Translations under genes and position numbers: made by a program
Assembly (NCBI GenBank): GCA_022829145.1
Contig: CM040763.1
Location: 9,533,141-9,597,140, forward strand
Origin: Albula goreensis
Lineage: Eukaryota; Chordata; Actinopteri; Albuliformes; Albulidae
DNA: 64,000 bases
Direction: 5' to 3'
Notes under the pieces: generated by a model
Told to the model about the DNA's origin: nothing
The model's database searches: none
What the model saw: the letters and a program-made list of their open reading frames with translations, nothing else
In this document: piece by piece, positions 26,901 through 40,689 of the stretch
Numbering within the stretch: position 1 is the first letter of the stretch
Layout of the letters: each line of letters starts with the position of its first letter

Positions 26901-29384
26901 TGTCACTCACATCAACAAAACTGGGGCATATTGCATGGTGCAAAAACTAAAAACACTGACACCACTAACATTCAAGTCAAAATTAAACAGAATATTCATT
27001 GGCTTGCAAATCTCTGTGTGGCATGCAACAGGATGACATTCTGGCAGTTTTATGGAAAAAAACCACAAGCTGTTTCTTTAAATCTGACAGATACTCTTTT
27101 CTGCCACAGCATTTTCCTTATTATTATTTGCACAGCAGTACACAGCATCCCCCCCCCCCTGGTGAGGTAATGCGGGGACACAGATGAGTCCTTGGTACAC
27201 CTGGTTTCATAGGCCTACGCTGGTGTGCAATCTGAGGGACTCTAAGCAGCCCATGGAGGTGTGGCAGTCTGGGCTCTTTCTGGGGGACCATAGTCTCTCC
27301 TCACTGTCCTTTCACATCCATGGCCTTCATGCCACAGACAGCTCACACTGCTTTCAGCGTCACCTGGCCACGGTGCAGAGGTGGGTATTCAAAACAGCAT
27401 GCTGTGAGCATGATTTGTCTTGAAGCTACAGAGCTATTCTGAGCCTTCCTGAGGTAACATTAAAAAAAAAAAATTAACTGGAAATTGCTTGTCGCACGTT
27501 CCTTCTCACGTCCAAACCGCGACACACTCTACATCGCATGAGTTTCAGAGGCCCTGTTTAAAACAGAGACGTCTGCCTCCATCTGCGAAGGTCAGAGGTT
27601 AGCCCCACACTCAATCCTGCGCTACAACACGGGGCTTACACAACCAGATCACCCATTCGTACTGCACTCCTGTCAGGCTGGACTGATTGACACTGCTTGA
27701 CAGCACATCTGTTCCTAGGGCTTTGTGAAACTTCTTCCAGGGCGTAGGGCCTACAGAGACATGGTGTACAATGTTCCTTTCTGTATGCATCCATCAAAAT
27801 GAAATTTGTTTAATCACAAGTTCTAATCTTGGGAGGTTCAAAAGGCAAAGCCAGCATCTGGCACTGTTTTCTTTGCTGGGGCCGCAGAGATAAAAGCAAG
27901 TTTCCTTAGAAATAAGCTCAGGGAGATAAAGCCTCCATGCATTATGTGGAGAGTGATTTCCTGGAACATCCTCCAGGGGGAGCGCAAACAGGAGGGGGAC
28001 CATGTGACTGCTAATGTAGCCCGCCAGACGCTGAAGGAGGAGCTGAACTCCAGAGCGGGGCTCTGACCCCAGGAGTGACAGTTATGCCAGGCTATTCTAG
28101 CTCACTAGGCTCCAGGTACAGGGAGACAAAAACACTCGGCAGTGAGTTACGGGCAAAGAGGCAGCAATACGGCAGACTGGGGCTCCACAAAACGCCTCAC
28201 CTCTGCTAATGTTGCGTGCACGGGTTAGTCTTTGTACTCCACCACAAGAGACATATGGAACTTCAGGCGATGTATTTTTTTTTCCATTTTCCAAATATCT
28301 CTCATTAATCAAGCCTGACTCTGACACTGCTGCCCCCCTTACATTTTCAGACTGTTGTCTGATTAAAATACATTTTGTTCAATTGAGAAAAAAAGTAAAA
28401 CAAAAAAAAAAAAAAACATTTGTGGTTAATTGGCTTAACCAAATCCGACAGAACGGAGGGCGATAGCCAGGGATGCTTCTCCGGTCTGCACTGTGGCATG
28501 CATACTAAGCGCAACTGGACTTCCTTTTATCCATTTTTAATAAGGCACTGCTTTTATGGTATATGTTCCCATTATTCTCCTTTCGGACTTTGGATTAGCA
28601 AATACACTAATCCTTTAGACTAATGCTTCCTGGTTTTGATGAACTCTGCCTTTGGGCCTTTACTCTTTTATGTGATGTGAAAGCATGGAATGAAAGTGCT
28701 CTTGTCAACGTTCGGTGCCAAGACATGACTTTGAACTGCTGATGAATGGAGCAGAGAATCTCTATGGTTCCATGTTTATCGGCGCGCAAGCATAAACACA
28801 GTAATGGGGAAAATCTGGGAATTCCCAAAAAACTTTATTTAGTCTCATTCAGATCCTCTGTTTTCACTTCTGAGTGGCCACTATAAAACTGTAATCAGCA
28901 CACACGTGCACTCTTTCTCTCTCTCTCTCACAGACACATGGACACTTACCAAGTATGCCATTTATGTTTATTATTGCATAATTATATCATGTATACTTAC
29001 ATGTAAGTATTGAGGGAAATTCATGTTCATTTTCTTTCTATTGGGTGGAATATGGATAGGACCCTTAAAGCATACTAAAATGACAATAAACACCCAAGAC
29101 AGACTGAAAAATTCTTGTCTGTGTGGATTGTTGAGTTGAATCAATAATAGTCAATAAACCATGCTAGTCTGTTACGTATCCAATATGCAGCAGGGTCTAA
29201 CAAACTGTGAAGCCATACATTGTGAGAAAATGCAGCTGCGAGGCCATCTGGTCAGATATATGAAATACACAAATACATTTTTCCCAAACATGGTTCAATG
29301 TTTTGAGTGCACTTTGAAACCAAGTTTGTGTGGTTGTTCTAGAAATGATCATTTCAAAAAGTAGACCTGCTAGGGATTAAAGGG

Positions 29385-29436
29385 CTCTCTCTCTCTCTCT
29401 CTCTCTAGCTATCTCTCTCTCCCCCTCTCTCTCTTT
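29385..29436. repeat. (CT)n microsatellite, interrupted
   Basis: (CT)n with AGCTAT and CCCC interruptions, next to a CNE-like block. Confidence 0.9.
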
Positions 29437-29730
29437 GCATCGCCAGCCATCACAACACACTTGTTGGGCGACTTTGCGTAAAGCTGATTACTGTAAGTCA
29501 GGTGCTGACCTGCTGTAATGCAAAGTGCAAAAGTAAGAGCAGGTATGAAAACGTGCTGCATTAGCCCGGCAGAAATGGGCATTAAGGGGAGGCATTTCTG
29601 AGAGGGAGAATGCATTGTGTCAGGCGGGCAAAGGCCAGCCGCTCCGTTTAACTGCACGGGGTTAACGAGTTCATGGCATCCCAGCATGCACTGCTTCTGT
29701 AATTCCTCACTGTGAGCATATCGGTCCACA
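29437..29730. promoter_or_regulatory. CNE-like block in intron 1
   Basis: GC-balanced, repeat-free segment with dense transcription-factor-like words, including octamer-like TTTGCAT and ATGCAAAG, GCTGATTACTGTAA, GGGGTTAACGAG (HNF1/T-box-like) and CAGGTGCTGACCTG (E-box within a short palindrome). No convincing coding frame. Assignment as an enhancer is inference from composition. Confidence 0.3.
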
Positions 29731-29763
29731 TGTCAGGGACAGATGATGTGTACCAGATGAGAA

Positions 29764-29828
29764 GGGGAGGGGGAAAAGAGAAAGAGAGAGGGAAAAAGAG
29801 AGAGAGAGAGAAAGAGGGAGAGAGAGCA
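29764..29828. repeat. (GA)n purine tract, interrupted
   Basis: Purine-only run of GA, GGA and AAAG units, separating two CNE-like blocks. Confidence 0.85.
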
Positions 29829-29834
29829 GCAATA

Positions 29835-30070
29835 ACTGACATTTTTAATATTTCAAGCTCACATCAACGCATGCATTATTTATAAATGCAATTAATTTCA
29901 TCGTTTGTCATCATTTCTTTGAATCACACTCCACGAAGATCCCAGGGCTTTTGATTTCCCCCACAATCCTCGCTGCCGGCTGCGGAACACCTCACCCACC
30001 ATGAAACATATTAGTTTCAAATAAACCGACATCGAGTACAGCCACTTCACCAAGCTATGCTTCCATGATA
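29835..30070. promoter_or_regulatory. CNE-like block in intron 1
   Basis: It contains AATGCAATTAATTTCATCG, GCATGCATTATTTATAAATG (overlapping homeobox and AT-hook-type cores) and a GC-rich half with GCTGCCGGCTGCGGAA. Sits directly after the GA tract that separates it from the block at 29437-29730. Conservation untested. Confidence 0.25.
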
Positions 30071-33000
30071 CCCAGGGAGCAGTGAGGACAGGTATGCCAG
30101 CACTACATCTCTATCTGCATGAAACTGTCTAAATATTCAACAACAAAACTGCATAAACACTGCAAAACATTAAGTTATTCACGTTTGTGGAGCATGTCTA
30201 AAAAATGTACTAATGAGAGCACAGGTGGCAGACAATGGTTAGTAACACATAGATACACACACACACACGCGCACACGATCGCAGACTCACTCACTGTCTA
30301 TCTCAACAATGGGACATGGCTAGCCAGAAAACATTGAATTATTTATTCTTGTGCACAGTCTTTGCAAATGTAGACCACAGGAATCTGGATTCCAGCCTCT
30401 GCCAAACTGCCCCCAGTGACCTGTATGATCAACAACCTCGACATCTTCATCAGGATGACTTCAAATCGATACTGAGCCATGACTTCATCTGCTCTCTGAT
30501 GCTCAGCACATTGCGCACAAAGGCAGCTTAAAAAGGCTCTGCACTGGGCATCCAGAAAGCGTAATTAATAAAACATGGCTCCCTGTTGCCATCCCTTTCT
30601 TTTTTCAGCATGTTCAGCCTTATCTAAAAAAACAAAACAAAAGCATAATGGTGCCTACTTACATGGGTGATATGATTTAAGACAAACAAGTTAGAATTCT
30701 AAAAATACACAATGATTTGAAGAAAAATGTGACTTCTATATCTACTGTAATATTTATCAACCAGTACTGGAAGTTGTGGTGGACTTATTGAATATTTATG
30801 TAAAATTAATTAATATTAAGCTGCATATTATTAGAAGAATGTCAATAGGAGGCAAAGAACAAGCTGACAACAAGAGCAGGTCAATGATGGTTTCCAAATA
30901 ATAATCAGAAAATCCTCGAGGGATGGCACCAATAATGGCTCTGACTGTACCAATGGGCCGTGTTGGCATGGTAACAGGTGAGACACCTGGGGCCAGTTTA
31001 TTGTATACTTTACATAAGGCTGACTGATATGCTTACACTTTGAAAGATACCTCTTACAATATCAAGCCTTGTTAACACTCCTTTTCTTTGGGATCAGTAA
31101 TGATACATATGTTGATGAGCAACTGATAACTGATAAACACCTTTTCTATGTGTTTTTAGTTGTCTTTACTTTTAGATGGAAAACATTTCGATACCTTATT
31201 ATTATTAACAACTATAGTTTATTGTTTGCATTATGGCCACATTTGGGATGCACTCAACACAGTAAACGGACTGCATGGAAATAATACTGATTTTGATAAA
31301 TGTACAAAGCAATGCATGAAAAGACAAATGACTACTGCCCACAAAAAAGACCTAACTGTAGGCAAATCATAATACTTAGCACTTAGAAGAATTAAAAAAA
31401 AAGAATTTTAAGAATATAAACTTTTGCTGATAGCTGACATTGCATTTGTTTCCACGGCATATAATTTATGAACTATGATGAGCTTGGAGGTTGACAGCAG
31501 GCCAAAGTAAAAGGCTGACCTGGGTGTCAAATAAAAGAATAAAGCGAACAAATAGAAGCAATGACATGGGTATGAACATCAATCAGCTGCAGCATTTGGG
31601 CTCTATTAAAAAAATCCAGTTTAAAACACAGCACTTATCCATATGTTCTGGAAGGCTGCAGAAATCAGAAGGAAAACGGCAATAAAACTGGCTCGAGACA
31701 TCTGTAAAACTGCAAGGGTGACATAGGAGACTTTTAAGATGACTTATAGCTGGCAAGCACATGAGTACACCAAGGCACTGTAAAAAGACATTTTAAACGA
31801 AAAGAGTTTCTGGGAAAAGGCCAAGACCCTGTGGTTTGCAGATACCTCGTGCTATAGCTAAGAGCTTCTCTCTCAATCTCGCCACAGTCTCCTCAGCCCA
31901 TGTCTATGGAGACACGGGGTAGAATATTCCAGAACCTCCAATCGCATATCTCATCAGTAACAGGGGGTGGGCCCCAATGTCTCCCTCCTGGAAAAATATG
32001 TGCAACAATATGATGAACAAGGATATTCTGAACCATTACCATCTAGTACAATGACTAACCAGAGACATTTCAACAACCTGTTCTGCACAGAAAATCTTGC
32101 ATGTCTATAAACATAATATCTGCAATTGCTTACTTCAATACATGGATTCAAGATGAGGTTCAAGGCAAAGCTTGTTTTTGTGATGATTTTTACTTCCTTG
32201 CAGGGGAATATTATCCATTTAAACTAAATGCGCTCAAAAGCATACCTTCAAAGCTATTAATTCAGCACCAAAAATCACTCATAAAATACCCTTTTCTAAA
32301 AATAAAAATTAAAAACATTCTACAGCTTCAAAAGAAACTGTACAGTACAGTGGGTCTACAAAGTATGAGCAATAATTCCGCAAAGACCCCTCATTATGCA
32401 CTCGTTCAGGGTGTGGGTGTTTCCAGTGAACAAAGACAAGTAAGGAGTGTCACTGAATTTGGATCATTAGTGAACCATAGTGACCATTCTCTGTCACAAG
32501 TGGATGCAAACAGACACAATTTCTAACACCAGATAATGAATATGTCCAAACAGAGAACATTTTCACAATAACATGTACAAGACCCATCTTTCCTGGCTTT
32601 AATATACCATGTTAAAAATCATATGAAGAAGAGTCACAAAAAGCTTTGCAAAGTCTTGTGCAATCTGAGTACATGTCATAACTTTATAACAATGGAAATC
32701 ACAGAGCTCTTTCGAGACTTCTTCTCAACTTATGGCCACCTTCAGGTTCTCCTCTCACTCTAGCTCCCAGTACGAAGCCTGTTCTTCAGATTGACTGCTG
32801 TGCTCCTTCTTTCAGCAAGTTAGGCTTAAACAGGCTCTTATTTCACTTCATACTGTTCACGGGCCTATAGGTTTAGCACTGCATAGTCCCAAACCATATG
32901 CATTCATCATAAACTCTGATCCTGTATTATATCTCCCACAAGGATTTAAACATGCGGATCCACCTCACCTCTGAATGTCATCTTTTTCTTTAACTGATTT

Positions 33001-33129
33001 TTAAACATATTTTACTGAGAACTGTGGACAATTTATTTTATGTGCAGCTTTTTGCAGATGGACTGTGAGTGCCAGACTGAGCAGCAGGGGTTGGTGGTGA
33101 GTGATAAGGCGTGAACATCCTTGCTGACT

Positions 33130-33300
33130 GAATCCCTCCCTCCTTGGGTGATGCTAAGGCCAATTATGAGTCACTTTCCAGGGCTACCAGCCACAGCCAT
33201 TACTGACACAGCAGGTTCAAAACCAGACTACGGAGCTCATCCACACTACAGATGAGCTAATCAGGATTACCCAGCCAGCAGAGCCCTAATTATATTATTA
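33130..33300. promoter_or_regulatory. CNE-like block in intron 1
   Basis: It contains ATGAGCTAATCAGGATTACC (HOX/OTX-type cores TAATCAG and GGATTA), CCAATTATGAGTCA (AP-1-like) and CTAATTATATTA. No coding potential. Enhancer function is inference. Confidence 0.25.
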
Positions 33301-34399
33301 TATTAAGCAATATGTAAACGTTCCTTTTCAACACCAGATGTGTCTCACTGAGAATCGCATATATTTTTAGACAAGGAATATGTAATTCTGTTTATTGTCA
33401 TCATGCGGTATCACTTGTGTATTTCAATGAATCCTTTATGCATTAATATATGCTTGCAACGAGATGGGGCCTTTAGTCCATCTTTGTTCTTGAGTCATTC
33501 TCCTCTGTAAAAATCAGTATGTCTTAACATATCACAAAAAGAGCAAACATTTGTTTCGTTCGGCATCAATCCTGCCTTATAATCAGAACTATTAAACTGT
33601 CTTTTTTTTTCTTTTTTGACCCTGTTACCTCATATTTACATAGTGTATTAAAAATGTATTTATAACATGCTCAAATGGCTGTGGGTGGAACAAAGACATG
33701 AAAACCCAAAAACCCATAAACATATTTTTGTTTAATCTGTGTGGCATAAACATATGGGGCCAACCACTATGGCTTTCATTTACGGATAGGAAAAATAACT
33801 ATGTGGATGACAAAATAAAAATATCTTCACTTTTATGTTTCACATATTTACCAAAAATAAGTATTTGAATGTCTTCCGTTATATGAAAATGGTAAAATGT
33901 TACAAAAAGTACGGCCCTATGCTTGCATTCCTTTCTGCACTGAAGAGATGACAGGGAAGGGATCCCCAGCAGCAAACATTATTTAAAGATGGCTGCCCGC
34001 TGTCTTTGTGACCTCAGCTGTCCGGTGTAGTACAGAACGTGGCCACATTTATCTCTTTTTTCCCCCCATACTCATCTGCTTTAAAATCCTGCAGCGCAGC
34101 GTTGGTGATGTCAGCATCTGGGATATCCAGAACGACGTGGGCGATTATTTTTAGCCGGTGCAGAGTGTGTGGAGAGAAAGAGGGATTGAGTGTGTGTGTG
34201 ATGGAGACAGACTGTGTGCCTCAAAGATCCACAGGGGCTTACTGGCTCCTTCATAGCGGCTGGGTGATTCTACAACTCCGACAGCTGATCAGAATAGAAG
34301 AGCACTCACACTCACACACTGCATTAAAACTTATAATGAACCGCTGCTGTTACTTCTTTTCTGTCCGTACTGGTACAGCTAAAAACTGTAAAACTGAAG

Positions 34400-34720
34400 C
34401 TAATATACTTCTGCTTCTATACACACTGCCATTGCTGTTACAAACTATACACCTGCTCCTACTGTACCAAAGATATATACCATGCTAGCACTGCTACAAT
34501 AATATTGCTACTATACAACTGTTTCTACCATGCTACTGCCAGTTACTGTAACTGTAAAATTGCTCCATAATTCTATTCTACGACTGGTACACACAGCTGA
34601 AACACAGCTAAAATGAAATGTAGCACAACCTTGATCTTCTGCACTGCTGCTACATACTATAGTACTGCTGACACCATATGTACTATACTCTTAGCTAATC
34701 TCTATGGCTTCTCTACGTGT
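34400..34720. repeat. Degenerate CTAC/TACTG-rich cryptic repeat
   Basis: Recurring short words (CTGCTAC, CTACTGT, TACTATA, ACTGCTG) through about 320 bp without a fixed period. Probably a decayed simple repeat. Confidence 0.5.
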
Positions 34721-35565
34721 TTTCGTCACACTTCAGTATTGTTTTAACTTCCTCTTCACATCAAAATGCTCTTCACACTCATTATACTCAAAACCAGTTC
34801 TCTTGTATTCTTGCTTGCTGTGAATTATACCTGTTTTTAAAGTGCTCAGCAGTACTACTGGTTCTAGACACAACAATATTGTCTTGTTAACTAAGACCCA
34901 GCACACTGCAAAATAGTTTTGTAGACTGCAACCACAGTTTATGTTTTGCTTCATACCAGCACTCTTAAACACACTGACATGTATCATATAATGTTTGATT
35001 TTATTCAATACAAATTTATGGGTCCAATAAATAACGATTACATAAAATGAAATCGGCAAATTCTTTCAGGAGTCAAGATTTTTCTGTTTACACAGACTAC
35101 CCTGCAAGTTTCTTGGCAAACCTCAGAGCTGATATATACCATATGAATGATATATGCATCTTTGCAGAATCTGCCCTTCCCCCATCCAGTACCCTACAGT
35201 ATGAATCTTAAATCCTGAATATTCATCAGGTATGAGAAAACATTGAAAAATGGATCCCACGCACAGATTCATTGGAATATCAGGTGTGCCATTCTTTTCT
35301 GACAGATTCTGATGTCCAAGATACCTGTCTGCTGAAGCACAACGGATCTGCATGGGGTGGAAAGGTATTAACGGTTGTTGTTGTAGAGAAAGCATGCGCC
35401 AAAGTCAGCACCATTACGCGCACAAAAGGGCTGAAATGTTCCCTTTTGTAAAAGCTTTGCTCAGTTTTGTTAATGGAGGCCCACTCTGGGACATGCTCCA
35501 CAAAGGCCTCAGTAGTACGCCTGTGTGAATTTGTGCTGAAAGATAGCCAAGGCAAGATAACAAGT

Positions 35566-35569
35566 AACA

Positions 35570-35591
<22 letters not shown>
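35566..35591. repeat. (CA)n microsatellite
   Basis: About 13 uninterrupted CA units in intron 1. Confidence 0.95.
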
Positions 35592-35600
<9 letters not shown>

Positions 35601-36689
35601 TCCTCCTGCTCTTTGAGTGAGAGTAATTCAGATGTCTGATAACTTTTGTCCTAAAATCATCTCTCCTTTCCAAAAGGAATTTTGCAAAGGAAAAAAGCCT
35701 GACTTTGTTTCAACAGATTTCACCTGGCAGCCTGAAAGAAGACAAACGAGTAGGCAGAGGGAAAAGTCCAAATAAAGAACAAAGAGACTGCAGAACACCT
35801 ACATGCTGAGGTGGGTATACAGGCAAGGCCATGTTTTCCCTGCAATCCTACAGATATCTTCATGCAGAGAAAGAGGACGACACCAGAACACACTGCACAC
35901 AAACTGTGTTGCTGCAAGTCATTCCTAAATACAGAGATTTCCCCAATTAGGTGTCACAGGACTTGCTCCACAGTGGCAAAAAGTGATTTTGAGATTATGA
36001 AAGGGAGACATGGAAATATGTTTTTGGTAGTGGATTTTTAATAGAAGGTACAAACTGCATACTGTACACTTATCAGAAGCAACTGGCACATACTCAAATG
36101 ACTCCTCTGACAATGTAACAGCTATATATGTAGCTGAAAACATAACATAACCATACAATATTTAATGACCAACAAACCATTATACTAACAGTCTGCTTTT
36201 CAGACCATCATTATATTGTAATTACAGTAAAACACTTTAAAGTAATAGTGTATATGTGTATGAATACATTACTGTATATGCATACACTATTGTGCATGTT
36301 TAAGCCAAAAAGAAGAATCTCTAATGGCTTCCAGTTTGGCAATTTACTTTCTGATGGCTCCTGGTCTTTGGGTAAAATTACCTTTAAAACCTGTGAGGGG
36401 TTGTTTTGTCTGAGAAAGGGACAATGTTGCTTTAATGAGCAGTGAGGGTATCTTGCTCTTTCAGGTCGATTTAAGGTATCAGTAATGAGATCAGTGGGGA
36501 AACCCCTGTAGCATGACCCTGTAAAACATGTCTGTAAGTGAGACAGCTCTCTCTGTCGGTGCAACTTTCACCTGGTACAAAGCACAGAATGAGATTTTGT
36601 ACTGGGTGGTCCTCACAAAAAGGATAACCAAACCCAAACATCAATCAGTCATGCACTGCCTTGATAACAAACCCTGTTGATTGTCTGCT

Positions 36690-36890
36690 GACTGCCTCAT
36701 CTTGGAAGGTTTCATTTATTGTGGTAACCTCACCTCCTGTAAGAGTGCTGGAGGAGGACTCACAGTCTGGCTTCAATCAGACCCTTGTCCGGTCAGATGT
36801 TAATGGAAGCCACTTTGACTGATGAGTCCAGTGCGTAAACATTTCTAATTACAGGTGCTGTGGAGGGGCGATTGAATGCCTGACATGGAC
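36690..36890. promoter_or_regulatory. CNE-like block in intron 1
   Basis: Repeat-free balanced segment including TTTATTGTGGTAACCTCACC (RUNX-like TGTGGT), TTTCTAATTACAGGTGCTG (homeobox core plus E-box) and GGGGCGATTGAATG. No open frame with recognisable content. Conservation untested. Confidence 0.25.
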
Positions 36891-38427
36891 GGTGCAGAAA
36901 ACTGTGCAAAATGGATTTTTCTGTAAACAAACCAAAGTAAAAAAAAAAAAAGTTTCTGGGCTTCACTTATGTAAACTGAAACAAGCACATTCACTTGACA
37001 CAGCTGAAGTTGTTTTCACCTCTTTATTTGAAAGGCTGAGCTTTTGTGGCGGAGATGATCACGCAAGTGGGGTGGTCTTGTTTAGAACCCCAACGATCCC
37101 CTCCGCTTATGGGAAAGTTCAGGGCAGTGCAGTGCCACAGGATATAATGTCCAAAAAAGCACTGAAGAGCTACTGCTGCCTTTTGCACGCAAAGGCCTGC
37201 ATAAAAAACCATGAAAGAAAAGCATAATTGCTTTGATAAGATTTAGCAAAAGGATCATGCAAAGCTTCAAGCCAAGACTCGGGTCTTCAAAGCCCCCAGT
37301 GTTTATCTCCAAACAATGCCGATGATTGTGCGGGGACCTATGTGTGCTGGCCGGCTGGGGTCCCCATACCAGGGAACACTGCAGTGGCCAAGCCCTTTTC
37401 ACAATCAGCTAGCCACCTCTCCTTGTAATAGCCCACTGCTGCTCTAAGAATAAACCTTCCACCCACTTTTAGGGGCTTTTCACACTGGAAACAGGAACCA
37501 GATTCTTCTGTATTGGTCCAGTTCAAAGCTCAAGACTGAAGGCCATAGTGTATTGATCTAGATATTGAGCTGCAGTCACATGACAACATATCAGCAGGCC
37601 TCAGGGAGAAGCTGTGCCCACCCTTTACAGATGGTCTGGCTTTAGAATATGGGATTTGAAAATTACGTCATGTGTTGTTATATTACAAACTCAGATAAGC
37701 TTCTGACCACATCTGCTAGCTTCCAGAAATAAATATCCAGCTATAGTTAGCTAGCTATTCATAAAAAATAGGGTTACTAGACTTTGTTTCTTAACTCTGC
37801 AAGTGAAATAAAGCATCATTGGGTTTTTTTCATTTTTAAAAAACAATTGGGTATCTGACTTTTCACTGTGATGAAATTCTGATGATGTAAAGAAGAAACC
37901 AAATCATGAGAATTTAATGTCAAAGGGGATTACTTTCCAAACCACTGCTTTTTTGGACAGAGAACTTTCAAGGTCCAATTTAGAAAGCCCAAATATTTAA
38001 CAATTAATCCATACAAATAAAAAGTGGGAAAATGCACTCTTGCAAACACACAGAGATAACTTTACAAGCAGCTGCAGTGTTCAGTGTGATCTGCAGAGCA
38101 CTGAGAAAGATCGGCCTAGGCGAAATTTACAGGTTTGTCCTGGTATTCAGGTTTCTCTGATGATTTGCAGATGATATGCAGACAAACTCTCAGTTACTCC
38201 TATGTTCAAAACCTATTCTGACAGTAGCTTTCTGCTCAACAAATGCCAGTTACATGACTTCCCTCAAATTAAAAATATATTTTAAAATAATAAACTTTTA
38301 ATTGCATAACTTATGTTACTCTATCCTTATTACATCCACAGACTTTTCATTGCATGCAAAAATACCATAAAAGACAGATATACAAAGTACTGAAGCCTCT
38401 CAACATGTCTATGCATGTGTGTGTAAA

Positions 38428-38497
<70 letters not shown>
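38428..38497. repeat. (GA)n microsatellite, about 70 bp purine tract
   Basis: Nearly pure GA with one GAAG interruption near its start. On the minus (stox2 sense) strand it is a CT tract. Mirror-repeat symmetry gives triplex potential. Confidence 0.95.
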
Positions 38498-38499
<2 letters not shown>

Positions 38500-38999
38500 T
38501 GTTCAAAATTAAAATACTTTTTTTCATGTCAATAAGCCAATGACTATTTTTGAAAGATATCTGAGTTTGTATTAATGTCTTCTCAGTTGACCGTCAGTCA
38601 ATAACAATATAAAGGTTGAAAATAAATTTTGGTGGCATGATTTAGATCTAATATTTGACTTATTCTTTGATTGTATTCATTCGGAATCAGATTCTGTGTC
38701 AACTATGAAACTAAAAGTCAACATTTTGGCGCTTCAGCTTTTTTTGGAAATAGAGCTATAAATTACAAATACCTTACAGCAAATACATAGTTAGTCAATA
38801 TGTCAGAATGACTGGCTATCATTGTTCAGACATTTGCATTGGCTTTCAATCAATATATCTATAAGTGAAGGGAAAACCTCACAACAGCGAACTGAACACA
38901 AATAGGGTGCCTTTTTTCAGGCAAGTCATTTATTTTCAGCATAGCCTTTGTGCATAGATTCATATTCATCTTTCACAATAGCCACATCATTTAACCCTT

Positions 39000-39560
39000 G
39001 ACCTAAGATGTTGCTAGGAAACGTGAAGAGGCCTTGAACCAATGTGGCCCTGGCGTCCCTGGCTGTGCCACCATTCAACCCCAGTCTTTGGGCTCCTTCA
39101 ACCTTAAAATATTCTGGACTTCCTTTCTCTGCCTAAGTAAACTGATTGTCTCCATTCTTGACCGCTCTTGCATACATTTTCGGCATGGGGACAGAGGAGG
39201 CCGCTTCAGTCCCCTCGGCCTGCAAACAAGCTGCGATTCAGTCTCCATTCAGGCTCCGCACACTTAAAAATTACCTGTGAAACAAGTGGGGCTTGTGCCC
39301 ACCGAGGGGAGGCACTTTGGCAGTTTCACACTGCTGTGGGACTAATTCTGAGCAAAAAAAAGCAACTGGGAAGGAGGGCTGCCCTTTGACTGGAGACACT
39401 AGAGAGGCCCGCTGCTGAACACTAATCAAACCAGGACACAGACCTTCTTTCTCGCTCATTAATAATGCTGATGAAGGCCCATGGTTTCAAAAAAAAGGGC
39501 TTCTAATGGTACAGGAGCAATTAGCCTTCATTGTAATTACACAGTATTATTCACTGTGGT
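39000..39560. promoter_or_regulatory. CNE-like block 2 kb downstream of exon 1
   Basis: Balanced composition, no simple repeats. It includes GTTGCTAGGAAAC (an RFX X-box-like palindrome, GTTGCTAGGAAAC), CTCATTAATAATGC and GCAATTAGCCTTCATTGTAA. Short open frames (39034-39267 and 39168-39389) have no recognisable content. Location close to the first exon makes a regulatory role plausible. Confidence 0.3.
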
Positions 39561-40689
39561 AGGAAATGTACATGCTGCATGTGAAAGTCTTTTCCAACCA
39601 AACAGACTTTTTTAAATTACATACTTGGGACTTTTCCAAACAAAAATGATGTTTCTCCAGTGACACAATGTTGAATAGTTGGCTTTTGCTCCAATAATTT
39701 GACTGACAAGTATTAAGAAAATATTAATTTCCAAAGATGCAAAGATTCAATTGATCCTGTAACCACAATTTTGTGAATGCAGTCTTTCTCTGAATGTAAA
39801 AATAAAAAATAGGGATTTGAGACAGAGGATGGAAAAACAGATGGCAGGCGATAAGAAAACCATAGTACAACACATTATAAATTACTAAATACTTGAATAT
39901 GAATTGAAATGATGCTTCCAAAAATACTTCTAAGGTCCATTCTTGTCCAATAACTGCAAATGGCATTATAAATGTGACATGATAGCTGTGGTGTAGCTGA
40001 CTGGTATTTAAGGTGTTTTCACTGTGCTCTTGAGTGGGGTCAGCCACTTTGGCCAGAAATGAGACCGTCCCTTGAATCATACCATTACTTCAGCTCCACA
40101 CAAACCACTGCAATGGGGGAAAAGGTATGATCTTCATGTCTGGAATAACATGCTCTGCTAATGACCATACAGTGTGAATTTTCTGTCTGTATTTAAAAAA
40201 AATCGATTGACTGTACATGTTTAAAAGGGCATTTCATACCACTGCAGACTCTGATTCCTCAGTATAAAACTTCAGAGGTGATGCACAAATGAGTTTTTAC
40301 CCTACTGACCATCGCTCACTCCACTCACATCCATCTTCCTGATTTTGGCATAAAACCCGACAAACAAGCATGGGCCCATTTTCTGTCAGACAAGCAGTCA
40401 AATAATCTGTCAAATTATATTATTTTTTAATGAGTAGAATATTTATATTCTCCTCCAGTAGCTAAAACCATACTCCCATGGCACTCTCTCACCACAGGTT
40501 TGACAAATAATTCAGCAACTGAATTTACATGTCCTATTTTGCATGGCATGATCCAATTGCATGAATATCCAGGGCATTTCTGAAATAACAGATACAGGTT
40601 TCTGGAAAACCTTTATCTGGGAATAGAAAGAGCAGAAAAAAGACATGGAGGAACCTTGAGTTCAGTTCTCAACAACGTAAATAAATATT

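Noticed and set aside
32101..32526. 141-codon open frame in intron 1
   Set aside because: Low-complexity Lys/Ile/Ser-rich peptide from AT-rich DNA, no domain, no splice context supporting an exon.
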